64,000 nucleotides of DNA, taken from contig NZ_AUBP01000005.1 of NCBI RefSeq assembly GCF_000429305.1, positions 186,001 through 250,000 of the forward strand, in the 5' to 3' direction. Position numbers and translations under genes: made by a program. Source of the DNA: Desulfovibrio inopinatus DSM 10711. Its GTDB lineage: Bacteria > Desulfobacterota > Desulfovibrionia > Desulfovibrionales > Desulfovibrionaceae. How positions within the stretch are numbered: position 1 is the stretch's first letter; every line of letters starts with the position of its first letter. The notes under the pieces are model-generated. The model had not been told where the DNA came from. It searched no databases and was given only the letters and a program-made list of their open reading frames with translations. Below, piece after piece: positions 53,933 through 63,211 of the stretch.

Positions 53933-55036
53933 ATGCTACTGCGCCGCTTCAGGCATCAGACAGGAAAAAAAACTGGTACAAACACCACGTTCGGCCAACC
54001 GACCCATTCCACCGTCGAGACCGACTTTATTCCCTCTGTCTGCGCTTACGCCTACAAAACGCACGAAGTCAGCCGCATCGAGTGCGATGGAGACCAAAAC
54101 CTTCCCTCATTGCCACAAGCTGGGACAATCAACTGGATCAAAGTCAATGGTGTTCACGATCAGGCGCTTATAACGAAGATTGCCAACCATTTTCATCTCC
54201 ATCCACTCATCCAGGAAGATATTGTCACACTTGGGGAACGCCCAAAGACAGAATCGTTTGGAGATCATGTCTTCATCATTCTTCGCGTTCTCAGCTATGA
54301 TGAAAAAGCAGAACTCATTCGAGCAGAACAAGTCAGCATTATCCTCAATCACGACTTCATCCTGACATTTCAAGAAAGCAGCCACAATATTTGGGATACG
54401 ATGGTGGAGCGTCACCTTGCGGGCACAGGGCGCCTCAAGACCTTCGGCATGAATCAACTGATTTACGCCCTGCTTGACACCATTATTGACGAATATTTTG
54501 TCACTATTGGACGACTGACGGAAGACATCGAGAAGATCGAAGAGCACCTCCTCGGAAAACAGGATGAACAAACGCTCTTCGCCATTTACAAACTGAAACG
54601 TGAAGTTCTCTTTCTCCACAAGTCCTTGTGGCCTTTACGCGAGGTTGTCGGACGATTACTCAAAGAAAACTTGGAAAATCGTAACGAGGAATCCTATTTT
54701 TTTATGGGCAATATTCAACAAGACGTTCTCCAGATCATCGAAGCCGTGGATACGCTTCGGGAAATGCTTGGGGAAATGCTCGGCGTCTACATGACGCGAA
54801 CAGATCTCCATATGGGACAGATAGGACAAGTATTGACGGTGGTCGCAACCATCTTTATTCCGCTGACATTCATCACTGGTTTTTACGGGATGAACTTCGA
54901 CAATCTGCCTTTGATCAAATGGAAATATGGTTACCTTCTCGTAGTTGCCCTTATGGGCTCCATTACGATCGGTCTGTTTCTTTTTTTTCAGGGTAAGCGC
55001 TGGCTTGCCCCGAAAATCGAGAATGACGACTCGTGA
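53933..55036 (+). CDS. corA: CorA-type magnesium/cobalt transporter
   Basis: A 367-aa inner-membrane channel protein. A long cytoplasmic N-terminal domain (about 1-300) leads to two C-terminal membrane helices with the signature YGMNF between them, as in all CorA proteins. The segment FIPLTFITGFYGMNFDNLPL is typical. GGAGG before ATG 53933 fixes the start, though the frame is open to 53864 through the hypB terminator. Mg2+ is the usual substrate; Ni2+ or Co2+ are transported by some members, which would fit the hyp neighbours, but nothing in the sequence shows it. Confidence 0.94.
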   Translation: MLLRRFRHQTGKKTGTNTTFGQPTHSTVETDFIPSVCAYAYKTHEVSRIECDGDQNLPSLPQAGTINWIKVNGVHDQALITKIANHFHLHPLIQEDIVTLGERPKTESFGDHVFIILRVLSYDEKAELIRAEQVSIILNHDFILTFQESSHNIWDTMVERHLAGTGRLKTFGMNQLIYALLDTIIDEYFVTIGRLTEDIEKIEEHLLGKQDEQTLFAIYKLKREVLFLHKSLWPLREVVGRLLKENLENRNEESYFFMGNIQQDVLQIIEAVDTLREMLGEMLGVYMTRTDLHMGQIGQVLTVVATIFIPLTFITGFYGMNFDNLPLIKWKYGYLLVVALMGSITIGLFLFFQGKRWLAPKIENDDS

Positions 55037-55047
55037 GCAATGCCCTT

Positions 55048-56172
55048 CTACTCTGCGTAAACCCGTGGGTTCAACCCCAAAAGACACATGACTTCATAGG
55101 AAATCGTCCCCCACCAACTTGCGAGTTCATCGGCGCTGATAGCGGCCTTTCCGCCGCCGCCAAGAAGCATAATTTTTTGACCAGGAGAGACACCATCAAG
55201 TCCTGTCACATCAACGGCCGATAATTGCATACACACACGACCAAGCACAGGTACCCGCTTGCCGTTCCAGACCATCCAGGCTTTACCGGATACACTCCGG
55301 GGATAAGCGTCGGCATATCCAGCGGCCACAATCGCAACGGTCATGTCCGTTTTGGCGGTAAAAGTGTAGCCATAGTTGATCGATTCACCAGCACGCAAGG
55401 GATGTACCGATGCAATGCGCGTTGCGACTTCCATGGCGCATTCTAAATCCTGGCCGAGCGTCTCGTGCGAGGTACGCCAAAACGGATTCCCTCCGTATAA
55501 GGCAATGCCGACCCGGCGGTGATCAAAAGCAAATTCAGGATACGCCAATGCGGCAGCAGAATTGGCCAAATTTCCCACCACTGGAAATCCTGCATGGCGT
55601 AATGCATGCAATGCGACGGTAAATGCTGCAGCTTGCTCTTTAACCGTCTCAGCAGCATTTGGATCATCAGCGCATGCCAAGTGCGAGGAAACCATGACCG
55701 GTTGCAATCCGGCCTCGCGTACCGCATTGATAACCGCAGGAGCCTCAGAAGGTCGAAAACCGAGGCGGTTCATGCCGGTATTCCACTTGAGCGCAACATC
55801 CACGGGACGTTTCCGCTCCTTGGCACGTGCGGCTTCCCCCAATTTGGCTATTTGCTCGAAATGGTGAATAAAACAAAGAATGTCATGTTGGCAGACAAGA
55901 TCATAATCACTCGCAAGAATTGGTCCCAACAACGAAAGAATGCGCTTTTGTGGATAAACATCGCGTAAGCTGACGGCCTCTTCCACGGAGCCGACAGCAA
56001 AAATCTCGGCTCCGGCTGCATCAAGCACAGCCGCAACCTGAAAGAGGCCATGCCCATACGCATCAGCTTTAATGACAGGAATCACGGGGCCATTTTGTGC
56101 GAACCGGTTGTAATTGCGAATAATTCTGTCAAGATGGACGCTTACCGTCACATAGTTGTAAGGAATAGTCAC
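55048..56172 (-). CDS. alr: Alanine racemase
   Basis: A 374-aa PLP enzyme making D-alanine for peptidoglycan. The PLP lysine is in IKADAYGHG (K35), and the catalytic tyrosine region is INYGYTF with C-terminal CMQLSAVDVTG. The frame reaches 56220; GTG 56172 (reading VTIPYNYV) is preferred since AAAGG lies nine bases upstream and the family begins with this strand. Convergent with corA and divergent from mutL. Confidence 0.94.
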   Translation of the reverse strand: MTIPYNYVTVSVHLDRIIRNYNRFAQNGPVIPVIKADAYGHGLFQVAAVLDAAGAEIFAVGSVEEAVSLRDVYPQKRILSLLGPILASDYDLVCQHDILCFIHHFEQIAKLGEAARAKERKRPVDVALKWNTGMNRLGFRPSEAPAVINAVREAGLQPVMVSSHLACADDPNAAETVKEQAAAFTVALHALRHAGFPVVGNLANSAAALAYPEFAFDHRRVGIALYGGNPFWRTSHETLGQDLECAMEVATRIASVHPLRAGESINYGYTFTAKTDMTVAIVAAGYADAYPRSVSGKAWMVWNGKRVPVLGRVCMQLSAVDVTGLDGVSPGQKIMLLGGGGKAAISADELASWWGTISYEVMCLLGLNPRVYAE

Positions 56173-56323
56173 ACTGTGTCGCCTTTTTTTGGGGGAAGCT
56201 CCCAGGTTTCTTCTTTGCAAACACTCAGGCCATGGCCGAATAAATTAACGTACACGATATTGCCCTAGCCAATCTTGTGTATTCCAACTGACCAAGATTA
56301 CGCAAGATACAATTGGAGGAAAT

Positions 56324-58288
56324 ATGCCGCAACCCCCGGCAAAAATTCATGTTCTCCCGAAACACTTACAGAACCAGATCGCGGCTGGCGAAGTCGTTGA
56401 ACGACCTGCAAGTGTTATTAAAGAACTTATGGAAAATAGTCTGGATGCCGGAGCTGATCGTATCGACGTGACCATTGATGATGGAGGACGATCGCTTATT
56501 CGCATTCAAGACAATGGGTCAGGCATCACCGCCGATGACATGCCGTTGGCTGTAACACGTCATGCGACAAGTAAAATTGCACATATTGACGATTTGTTCA
56601 CGATAACGAGCTTCGGATTTCGCGGCGAAGCCTTACCGAGTATCGCCTCGGTATCCCGATTCCGTATGGTTTCCTTGGCGGACGGCCAAGAGGACGCGAC
56701 ATTTTACGCATCAGAACATGGGACAGATACCGAAACCGGACCAGCAGCACACCCACGCGGAACAACCATTGAAGTCCGTGACCTCTTTGGCGCCATGCCA
56801 GCCCGCCTCAAATTTCTGAAAAGCCCCGCTACAGAAAACAGACGTTGCCAGGACGCCTTTACACGTCTCGCACTCACGCGCTTGGATGTCGCGTTTTCCT
56901 TGAACATCGGTGGACGACAAGCATTGTTTTTTCCGAAAACCGATTCTCTCAAGGCCCGACTGACGGAAATATGGCCTCCCAGTGTTGTCGAAGGCCTTGT
57001 TCCAGTCGATTTCACAGATGATGATCTGGGATTACACGGTGTTGTTGGACGTCCGGAAAATGCGCAGGCACGCGGGGATAGAATACTTTTTTACGTCAAT
57101 GGACGAAGTGTGGCCGACAAAGTGCTCCTGCGTGCACTTCGGGATGCATTCAAGGGACGTTTATTGAGCCGAGAATATCCGCAAGCCACGCTCTTTCTTA
57201 CCATCGACCCGAAGGAGGTCGACGTCAACGTTCATCCAGCCAAAACGGAGGTGCGTTTTCGTGATGAGTCGCGTTTGTTCCGTTTTATGCATCATGCCAT
57301 CTCGCGAGCCTTGGAACAGGGAACATCGGGTGCCTTGGCGTTTTCTCAACCGCCCCAATCACCACCAGTGTCTCATCACCAGTCCCTGTCTGGGAACACG
57401 ACTCCTCAACGTCCGACACCCCGGAATCCCTTTGCAAAATTCGCAACGTTTGCCGAATATGAGCAGCTGACCCGGACGAATTCTGGAAGAGAGACAACAC
57501 CGCCATATCGAGACGAGAAAGAAACGCAGGACTTTTTGTCCCCTTCGACACCGCCTCAGACGTACGCCTCATCGCCCGTACCGCCACAGAGCAGCGATGC
57601 AGTTCACGAGACATACACTCCGCAACAAACCTGGCAAAACATCGTGGAAGACGACGCTCCTGTCCAGCAAGCCCACGACGCAGCTTCACCACAACCTGTT
57701 CAGGAAGATGGCCCAGCACCATCATCACAACACGCACTGACCGGGTATACGTATCTTGGACAAATCAGTGATACGTACCTTGTTTTGCGAGCACCGGACA
57801 ACAGCTTGGCTCTCATTGATCAACATGCTGCGCACGAACGCATTCTTTTTGAATCCATGAAACAACGCCGTCAAAAAGGCGATTCACGACCACTGGCCAT
57901 TCCTTTGGAGATACCACTCCATCAAACCGAAACACAGGCTCTTGAACGATTGTGGCCGACGCTGACGGAAATCGGATTTGGACTGGATTTATCACGTCCA
58001 GGTACAGTTGTCCTCTCATCAATCCCGACGACACTTGAACCAGCCGAAGCCAGAGCTGTGTTGAAAGACATGGCTGCAGAGAAAATCGAAGGGCTGGAAG
58101 AAGTATGGAAAATGTTGTCCTGCCGAGCGGCCCTCAAAGCTGGTTCATCGTTGGCCAAAGACGAAGCTCAAGCACTCTTGGAGGCGTTGGGGCAGTGCGC
58201 CAATGCGCGCTACTGCCCACATGGTCGTCCGGTCATGGTCGGGATGTCTGCTCTTGATCTCGAAAAGATGTTCAAGCGTAAGCCCTAA
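56324..58288 (+). CDS. mutL: DNA mismatch repair protein MutL (endonuclease type)
   Basis: A 654-aa mismatch repair ATPase. GHKL motifs: MENSLDAGA (36-44), DNGSGI (63-68) and GFRGEALPSI. A Pro/Gln-rich linker (about 340-475) connects to the C-terminal domain, which carries DQHAAHERILFE, matching the endonuclease motif DQHA(x)2E(x)4E, and ARYCPHGRP. It should therefore nick DNA itself, as expected in species lacking MutH. AATTGGAGGAAAT precedes the ATG. It ends three bases before the convergent hldD stop. Confidence 0.96.
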   Translation: MPQPPAKIHVLPKHLQNQIAAGEVVERPASVIKELMENSLDAGADRIDVTIDDGGRSLIRIQDNGSGITADDMPLAVTRHATSKIAHIDDLFTITSFGFRGEALPSIASVSRFRMVSLADGQEDATFYASEHGTDTETGPAAHPRGTTIEVRDLFGAMPARLKFLKSPATENRRCQDAFTRLALTRLDVAFSLNIGGRQALFFPKTDSLKARLTEIWPPSVVEGLVPVDFTDDDLGLHGVVGRPENAQARGDRILFYVNGRSVADKVLLRALRDAFKGRLLSREYPQATLFLTIDPKEVDVNVHPAKTEVRFRDESRLFRFMHHAISRALEQGTSGALAFSQPPQSPPVSHHQSLSGNTTPQRPTPRNPFAKFATFAEYEQLTRTNSGRETTPPYRDEKETQDFLSPSTPPQTYASSPVPPQSSDAVHETYTPQQTWQNIVEDDAPVQQAHDAASPQPVQEDGPAPSSQHALTGYTYLGQISDTYLVLRAPDNSLALIDQHAAHERILFESMKQRRQKGDSRPLAIPLEIPLHQTETQALERLWPTLTEIGFGLDLSRPGTVVLSSIPTTLEPAEARAVLKDMAAEKIEGLEEVWKMLSCRAALKAGSSLAKDEAQALLEALGQCANARYCPHGRPVMVGMSALDLEKMFKRKP

Positions 58289-58291
58289 GAG

Positions 58292-59275
58292 TCAACCAAG
58301 ATAGGGATCTCCAGAGTTCAAATACATCTGAACATAATCCGCCACGGCCTCATGGAGTGGCGTCGGTGTATATTTACCCAATGCCGATGCCAATCGCTCC
58401 ATGTTGGCCTTGGTATAATACTGGTAACTGGCCTGCAGTGATTCGGGCATTTCAATGTAGACGATATGAGGATCCAAATCCATGGCGGAAAATACAGCTG
58501 CAGCGAGTTCATTCCACGTTGAGGCGCGCCCCGAACCAACATTAAATATACCATTGATATCAGGATGTTCCATGAGCTTCCACATGACATCGACACAGTC
58601 CTTCACATAGACGAAATCACGCATTTGCCCACCGTCGGAATAATCCTCACGATAGGACTTGAACAACCGCAAAGCACCGGTTTCTTTAATTTGGTGATAG
58701 GCCTTGCACACAACGCTTTTCATGTCTCCCTTGTGGTATTCGTTGGGGCCGAACACATTGAAAAACTTCAGGCTGGCCAATCGGCCGAGAACACCACTGC
58801 GTTGCGCCCAAAGATCAAAGAGTTGTTTGGAGTATCCATACATGTTGAGCGGTCGAAGTTGATCGAGCGCATCCGGATCATCATCGAACCCCATAGCCCC
58901 ATCGCCATATGTCGCAGCCGAAGAAGCATTGATCAATCGAATATCATTTTTCAAGCAATACTGAGCAACAGCTTTCGTGTACTTGAAATTGTTGTTCATC
59001 AAATATTCAGCATTGGTCTCCGTTGTTGACGAACATGCTCCCATATGAATCACAGCCGTTGCGGCAAAGGCATCATTGTTTGTCTCAAGACGTCGAAGGA
59101 ACTCAGCTTTATGTATATAATCTGCATATCGCAGATTCACGAGGTTTTTCCACTTCCCTTGCGGGCCAGCTTCGCCCAGATTATCGACAACAAGAATGTC
59201 CTCAATTCCTTCCTGGGCCAGCTTCCAAACGACGGCACTGCCGATAAAGCCGGCTCCGCCGGTTACAATAATCAT
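58292..59275 (-). CDS. hldD: ADP-L-glycero-D-manno-heptose 6-epimerase
   Basis: A 327-aa SDR-type epimerase forming ADP-L-glycero-D-manno-heptose for LPS core. The NADP-binding VTGGAGFIGSAVVW opens the protein, and YGYSK with the nearby Ser is the catalytic YxxxK motif. Family marks include MGACSSTTE and FNVFGPNEYHKG. It acts after the RfaE2 enzyme encoded at 0.7 kb. Confidence 0.95.
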   Translation of the reverse strand: MIIVTGGAGFIGSAVVWKLAQEGIEDILVVDNLGEAGPQGKWKNLVNLRYADYIHKAEFLRRLETNNDAFAATAVIHMGACSSTTETNAEYLMNNNFKYTKAVAQYCLKNDIRLINASSAATYGDGAMGFDDDPDALDQLRPLNMYGYSKQLFDLWAQRSGVLGRLASLKFFNVFGPNEYHKGDMKSVVCKAYHQIKETGALRLFKSYREDYSDGGQMRDFVYVKDCVDVMWKLMEHPDINGIFNVGSGRASTWNELAAAVFSAMDLDPHIVYIEMPESLQASYQYYTKANMERLASALGKYTPTPLHEAVADYVQMYLNSGDPYLG

Positions 59276-59386
59276 TGACGCTCCCCTATTTTCCGTTTTT
59301 ATGTGATCGCGAATAAGTATATCTCGTGAAGAAACTTGCCTTGCTTGAAAATATTTACTACTTGCGCCAGCTGTAAGGAGGATATA

Positions 59387-60028
59387 ATGCTCGCGATTCT
59401 CGATTACAAGGCCGGCAACCAGACGAGTGTCAAACGTGCCTTGGATTACCTGGAAATTCCCTGCGCCATCACGGCCTCTTTAAACGATGTGGAAAACGCC
59501 CACGGGATCGTTTTTCCCGGTGTCGGGGCGGCGGGCCAAGCCATGGACGAATTAGAGCGTACCGGGCTTGACTCCATTTTGAAAAAACAAATTGAAGCCG
59601 GCAAACCCCTGCTCGGTATCTGTGTTGGCTGTCAGATACTTCTTGATTACAGCCCTGAGAACGATACCGAAACTCTCGGCATTATTCCCGGTGAATGTGC
59701 CATGTTCAACCGTGCTCTCAAGGACGAAGAAGGCGACCCCATCCGCGTACCCCACATGGGATGGAACCGCGTCGAGCTCCAAAAGAAATGCGAACTTTTT
59801 GACGACGTAGACCCGGAATCGGAATTTTATTTCGTCCATAGTTACTACCCCGTTCCCAAACCGGAATATGTTCTCGCCACGACGTTTTATGGTGCTCGAT
59901 TCTGCTCGGTTCATGGTCGGCGTGGTTTGTGGGCTGTTCAGTTCCACCCGGAAAAAAGTGGCCGCCCTGGACTCAAACTCCTTTCCAATTTCTACAAATA
60001 CTGCCTGGAGACGACCGATGCTCAGTAA
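59387..60028 (+). CDS. hisH: Imidazole glycerol phosphate synthase, glutaminase subunit HisH
   Basis: A 213-aa class I glutamine amidotransferase supplying ammonia to HisF. The nucleophile Cys is in GICVGCQIL and the His-Glu pair in FHPEKSG. AAGGAGG six bases before ATG 59387 decides the start over the longer frame from 59336. The 3' end overlaps hisF by 11 bases. Other his genes are not in the window. Confidence 0.95.
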   Translation: MLAILDYKAGNQTSVKRALDYLEIPCAITASLNDVENAHGIVFPGVGAAGQAMDELERTGLDSILKKQIEAGKPLLGICVGCQILLDYSPENDTETLGIIPGECAMFNRALKDEEGDPIRVPHMGWNRVELQKKCELFDDVDPESEFYFVHSYYPVPKPEYVLATTFYGARFCSVHGRRGLWAVQFHPEKSGRPGLKLLSNFYKYCLETTDAQ

Positions 60029-60797
60029 GCGCGTCATTCCCTGTCTGGACGTTCGCAACGGCAGATTAACGAAGGGGATTAAATTTAAAGGTAACGTCGA
60101 CATCGGCGACCCTGTAGAAACGGCTCGGATGTACTACGAACAGGGCGCTGATGAAATCGTATTCTATGACATCACAGCGTCGGCCGAAGGGCGTGGCATC
60201 ATGATCGATGTCGTAGAGCGCGTCGCCAAAACTATTTTTATTCCGTTCTCTGTTGGCGGTGGTATCTCGACGGTGGAAGAAATGCGTGCCGTTCTTCTCG
60301 CCGGTGCGGAAAAGATTTCTGTCAACTCGGCTGCTGTCAAAAACCCCGACTGCATCAGTCAGGGGGCGGCCGCATTCGGTTCCCAATGCATCGTGGTCGG
60401 CATGGACGTCAAAGCCGTTCCTGTGACTGAAACCATTCCCTCCGGCTACGAAATCGTCATTCACGGCGGCCGCAAAGCCATGGGAATGGATGCGCTGGAA
60501 TGGGCCAAAACCGTTGAAGCCCTTGGAGCCGGCGAAATTTGCCTGAATTCCATTGACGCCGACGGCACAAAAGATGGGTATGAACTCAATCTGACGCGGC
60601 TCATCTCCGAGAATGTGGGTATTCCCGTTATCGCTTCGGGTGGTGCCGGTTCGCCGCAGCATATGGTGGATGCCGTCACCGAAGGCAAAGCCTCGGCAGC
60701 TCTTATTGCCTCCATTGTCCACTACGGGGAATACACCATTCCTCAGATCAAAGATTATATGGCTGATAAAGGCGTTAAAGTTCGACGCATCTGGTAA
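60018..60797 (+). CDS. hisF: Imidazole glycerol phosphate synthase, cyclase subunit HisF
   Basis: A 259-aa TIM-barrel cyclase making imidazole glycerol phosphate and AICAR. Catalytic Asp11 is in CLDVRNG and the second Asp in GMDVKAV. The frame extends upstream inside hisH; ATG 60018 ([10 protein letters not shown]) is the family start. A bidirectional terminator follows. Confidence 0.96.
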   Translation: MLSKRVIPCLDVRNGRLTKGIKFKGNVDIGDPVETARMYYEQGADEIVFYDITASAEGRGIMIDVVERVAKTIFIPFSVGGGISTVEEMRAVLLAGAEKISVNSAAVKNPDCISQGAAAFGSQCIVVGMDVKAVPVTETIPSGYEIVIHGGRKAMGMDALEWAKTVEALGAGEICLNSIDADGTKDGYELNLTRLISENVGIPVIASGGAGSPQHMVDAVTEGKASAALIASIVHYGEYTIPQIKDYMADKGVKVRRIW

Positions 60798-60802
60798 AAA
60801 GC

Positions 60803-60832
60803 ACGGAGCCGGCATCATACCGGCTCCGTTTT
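60803..60832. terminator. Bidirectional terminator between hisF and moaC
   Basis: A 10-bp perfect stem ACGGAGCCGG / CCGGCTCCGT with a 7-base loop. The plus side continues TTTT; the minus side continues GCTTTTTACC. Confidence 0.85.
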
Positions 60833-60868
60833 ACAGACACACTTTCGTCTTGCTCAGACGAGAATTAT

Positions 60869-61345
60869 CTATTTCGCGGTAAACACTCCGCTCTTTCCAC
60901 CGCTTTTGTACAGCAGTCGAATATTTTGAATAACAATATCCTTCTGCACAGCCTTACACATGTCATATAAGGTCAACGCAGCAGCCGTGGCCGCGTGCAT
61001 GGCTTCCATTTCAACACCTGTTTTGCCTTCTGTGCGCGCCTCGGCTTCGATATCAATGCGACAGGCTGTCTCATCAAGGGAAAACCGCACATCGACAAAA
61101 TTCAGTGCTAACGGATGACACATCGGAATAAGATCTGCTGTCCGTTTCGCAGCCAGAATCCCGGCGATTTTCGCCGTTGTCAGTGCGTCTCCCTTCGGAA
61201 GAGCTTGCTCTTTCAGAAGCGTAAATGTCTCTTTCGATACAACAACTTGTGCGCCGGCGATAGCTACCCGGCGTGTAATCGTTTTCTCGCCGACATCAAC
61301 CATTTGCGCTCGGCCATCTTCGTCGATATGAGAAAAGTGCGGCAT
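60869..61345 (-). CDS. moaC: Cyclic pyranopterin monophosphate synthase MoaC
   Basis: This 158-aa enzyme of molybdenum cofactor synthesis forms cyclic pyranopterin monophosphate from the MoaA product. Active-site segments PMCHPLAL and DMCKAVQKD and the GVEMEAMHA block are intact. AAGGAGG five bases before ATG 61345 (MPHFSHID) fixes the start. It supplies the cofactor needed by the aldehyde oxidoreductase encoded 20 kb away. It may be transcribed with the small frame upstream. Confidence 0.96.
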   Translation of the reverse strand: MPHFSHIDEDGRAQMVDVGEKTITRRVAIAGAQVVVSKETFTLLKEQALPKGDALTTAKIAGILAAKRTADLIPMCHPLALNFVDVRFSLDETACRIDIEAEARTEGKTGVEMEAMHAATAAALTLYDMCKAVQKDIVIQNIRLLYKSGGKSGVFTAK

Positions 61346-61356
61346 ACTCGCCTCCT

Positions 61357-61536
61357 TCATGAACTCATGTGATAATACTCATCCAACAACACAGCAGGAC
61401 ACGTTGTAACGACCACGCCGTGAAGTCTCTCACCTTTGCAAGGAGCCTCAAATTCTACACCATGGCTCCCGGCATTCCCTCTTATAATGAATACAAAATA
61501 TTCCCACACCTCAAGAGGACGGATAGTAAACTGCAT
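61357..61536 (-). CDS. Possible small protein between dnaJ terminator and moaC
   Basis: A 59-codon frame, [14 protein letters not shown] and on, with two cysteines and no recognised family. It ends 11 bases before moaC. Its only ribosome site (GAGG) is part of the dnaJ terminator stem. The amino-acid composition is protein-like, but no homology can be tested here, so it may be chance. Confidence 0.35.
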   Translation of the reverse strand: MQFTIRPLEVWEYFVFIIRGNAGSHGVEFEAPCKGERLHGVVVTTCPAVLLDEYYHMSS

Positions 61537-61570
61537 AAAAAAGCCTCGCAAGGTTTTTCCCTTGCGAGGC
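61537..61570 (-). terminator. Intrinsic terminator after dnaJ
   Basis: On the minus strand GCCTCGCAAGG pairs with CCTTGCGAGGC around a 6-base loop and is followed by TTTTTT. Confidence 0.92.
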
Positions 61571-61592
61571 CAATATCGTACGAGGGGCAGGG

Positions 61593-62714
61593 TTAATTGC
61601 CCATGACTTTTTCTTTTGCTTTCTTGAAGAACTTTTTGACTTTCTTTGAAGTTTTTTCTTCTTCAAGGGCTTCAAATTCTCGCAACAGTTCTTCTTGCTT
61701 TTTGCTGACACCACGTGGAGTCTTCACGATAACTTCAACAAGCAAATCTCCACTGTGTGACAGTCCCGGGTGAGGCATACCATATCCACGAAGCGAAAAG
61801 ACTTCACCACTCTGGGTTCCTTTCGGAATATCCATGGTTTCCGTACCATCCAACGTGGGGACTTCAATCTTGTCGCCCAGTATCGCTTGGACAAACGAAA
61901 TCTCTGTCGTCAAAATCAAGTTCTGACCCTGGCGACGGAATGTCTTGTCTTCCTCGACGTGAATAACAACGTACAAGTCGCCGGCAGGTCCACCGAATTG
62001 ACCGGGCTCCCCTTCTCCGCGCAATCGCAAGCGATTGCCATTATCGACCCCGGCCGGAATGCGGACACTTAAATTACGCGTTTCTCGCGTGACCCCATTT
62101 CCCTTGCAGTTGGGACACGGGTCCGTAATGACAGTACCCCGGCCATTGCATATGGGGCAGGTGATGGCAATACGGAAGAACCCCTGGCTCTGTTGAACCT
62201 GCCCTGCGCCGCCGCAGTGCCGGCAGGTTTCAGGAGACGATCCAGGTTTCGCACCAGTGCCATCACATTCTGTGCAGGAAACGTTTTTGGGAATGTTGAG
62301 CTCGACTTCTTTTCCAGTCGCCGCTTCTTTCAGCGTCACGGTGAGGTCATAGCGCAAATCAGAACCGGCCTGAGGTCGTGGTCCTCCACGACGTCCACCC
62401 TGCTGGCCGAAGCCAAAAAATTCACCGAAAATATCGCCGAATGCGCCAAAAATATCATCTGCAGAATGGAAGCCATCAAACCCAGAACCGTTCATCCCCT
62501 CATGGCCAAAACGGTCATATCGGGCCCGCTTTTGCGGGTCGCGCAAGATTTCATAGGCTTCCGCCGCATCCTTAAACTTGGCCTCAGCATCAGGATCGTC
62601 GGGATTTCTATCGGGATGATATTTAAAAGCCATTTGCCGATAGGCTTTTTTGATTTCATCGTCCGATGCTTCCCGGGCAACACCAAGAATTTCGTAATAA
62701 TCGCTCTTAGACAT
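61593..62714 (-). CDS. dnaJ: Chaperone protein DnaJ
   Basis: A 373-aa type I J-protein co-chaperone of DnaK. J-domain with HPD at residues 33-35, a Gly/Phe-rich region (about 70-115), four zinc repeats ([32 protein letters not shown]) and the C-terminal substrate-binding domain. It lies three bases after the rpoZ stop, an unusual pairing. No grpE or dnaK is adjacent. A strong terminator follows. Confidence 0.97.
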   Translation of the reverse strand: MSKSDYYEILGVAREASDDEIKKAYRQMAFKYHPDRNPDDPDAEAKFKDAAEAYEILRDPQKRARYDRFGHEGMNGSGFDGFHSADDIFGAFGDIFGEFFGFGQQGGRRGGPRPQAGSDLRYDLTVTLKEAATGKEVELNIPKNVSCTECDGTGAKPGSSPETCRHCGGAGQVQQSQGFFRIAITCPICNGRGTVITDPCPNCKGNGVTRETRNLSVRIPAGVDNGNRLRLRGEGEPGQFGGPAGDLYVVIHVEEDKTFRRQGQNLILTTEISFVQAILGDKIEVPTLDGTETMDIPKGTQSGEVFSLRGYGMPHPGLSHSGDLLVEVIVKTPRGVSKKQEELLREFEALEEEKTSKKVKKFFKKAKEKVMGN

Positions 62715-62717
62715 ACG

Positions 62718-62936
62718 CTATTTACTGGATGTCGTTCCGGTTTCCTCGAAATACTCCGTCGGAAGAACCTTCCCGGAAGCAATTTCGCGCAAGGACGTAA
62801 CGATTTCCTTGTTCTTGCAGTCAACCAGCGGGGAATACCCGTCACGGTATTGCTTCACGCGTTTAATGGCCATTTGGACGATGAGGAAACGATTGTTGAT
62901 TTGTTGCAGGCAATCTTCCACCGTAATACGAGCCAT
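62718..62936 (-). CDS. rpoZ: RNA polymerase omega subunit
   Basis: This 72-aa omega subunit helps assemble RNA polymerase around beta'. [19 protein letters not shown] and the AIKRVKQ segment are typical of the family. The frame is open to 62999, but AGGAGG just before ATG 62936 and the family N-terminus MARITVED fix the start. Followed three bases later by dnaJ, so the two are co-transcribed from the promoter at 63133. Confidence 0.95.
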   Translation of the reverse strand: MARITVEDCLQQINNRFLIVQMAIKRVKQYRDGYSPLVDCKNKEIVTSLREIASGKVLPTEYFEETGTTSSK

Positions 62937-63132
62937 GCGGCCTCCTGATATACGTAAAATCTCAATGTAAAAAAAAGAAACGCCGCCAGGGCTCTTCACT
63001 TCTCACAACGTGTTTTGGATAATGCGTAAAGTCGATCAGTCAAGTCCCCAAGGGGAATTTTTGAGCCAATCACGTTGTCCCTGACGAGCCGTGCGGAATG
63101 CAAAAACTGCCAAACAGGCTAGACAAACCTTT

Positions 63133-63162
63133 TATATACACACAGGTCAAATGTTTTGTCAA
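63133..63162 (-). promoter_or_regulatory. Promoter of rpoZ-dnaJ
   Basis: On the minus strand TTGACA (63162-63157) and TATATA (63138-63133) are 18 bases apart, a near-consensus sigma-70 pair. The 5' leader would be about 190 bases. Confidence 0.55.
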
Positions 63163-63211
63163 ATGCAAGATCTCCCTCAAATCGATTCGCTCAAGCATAC
63201 GTGCGCACAAT

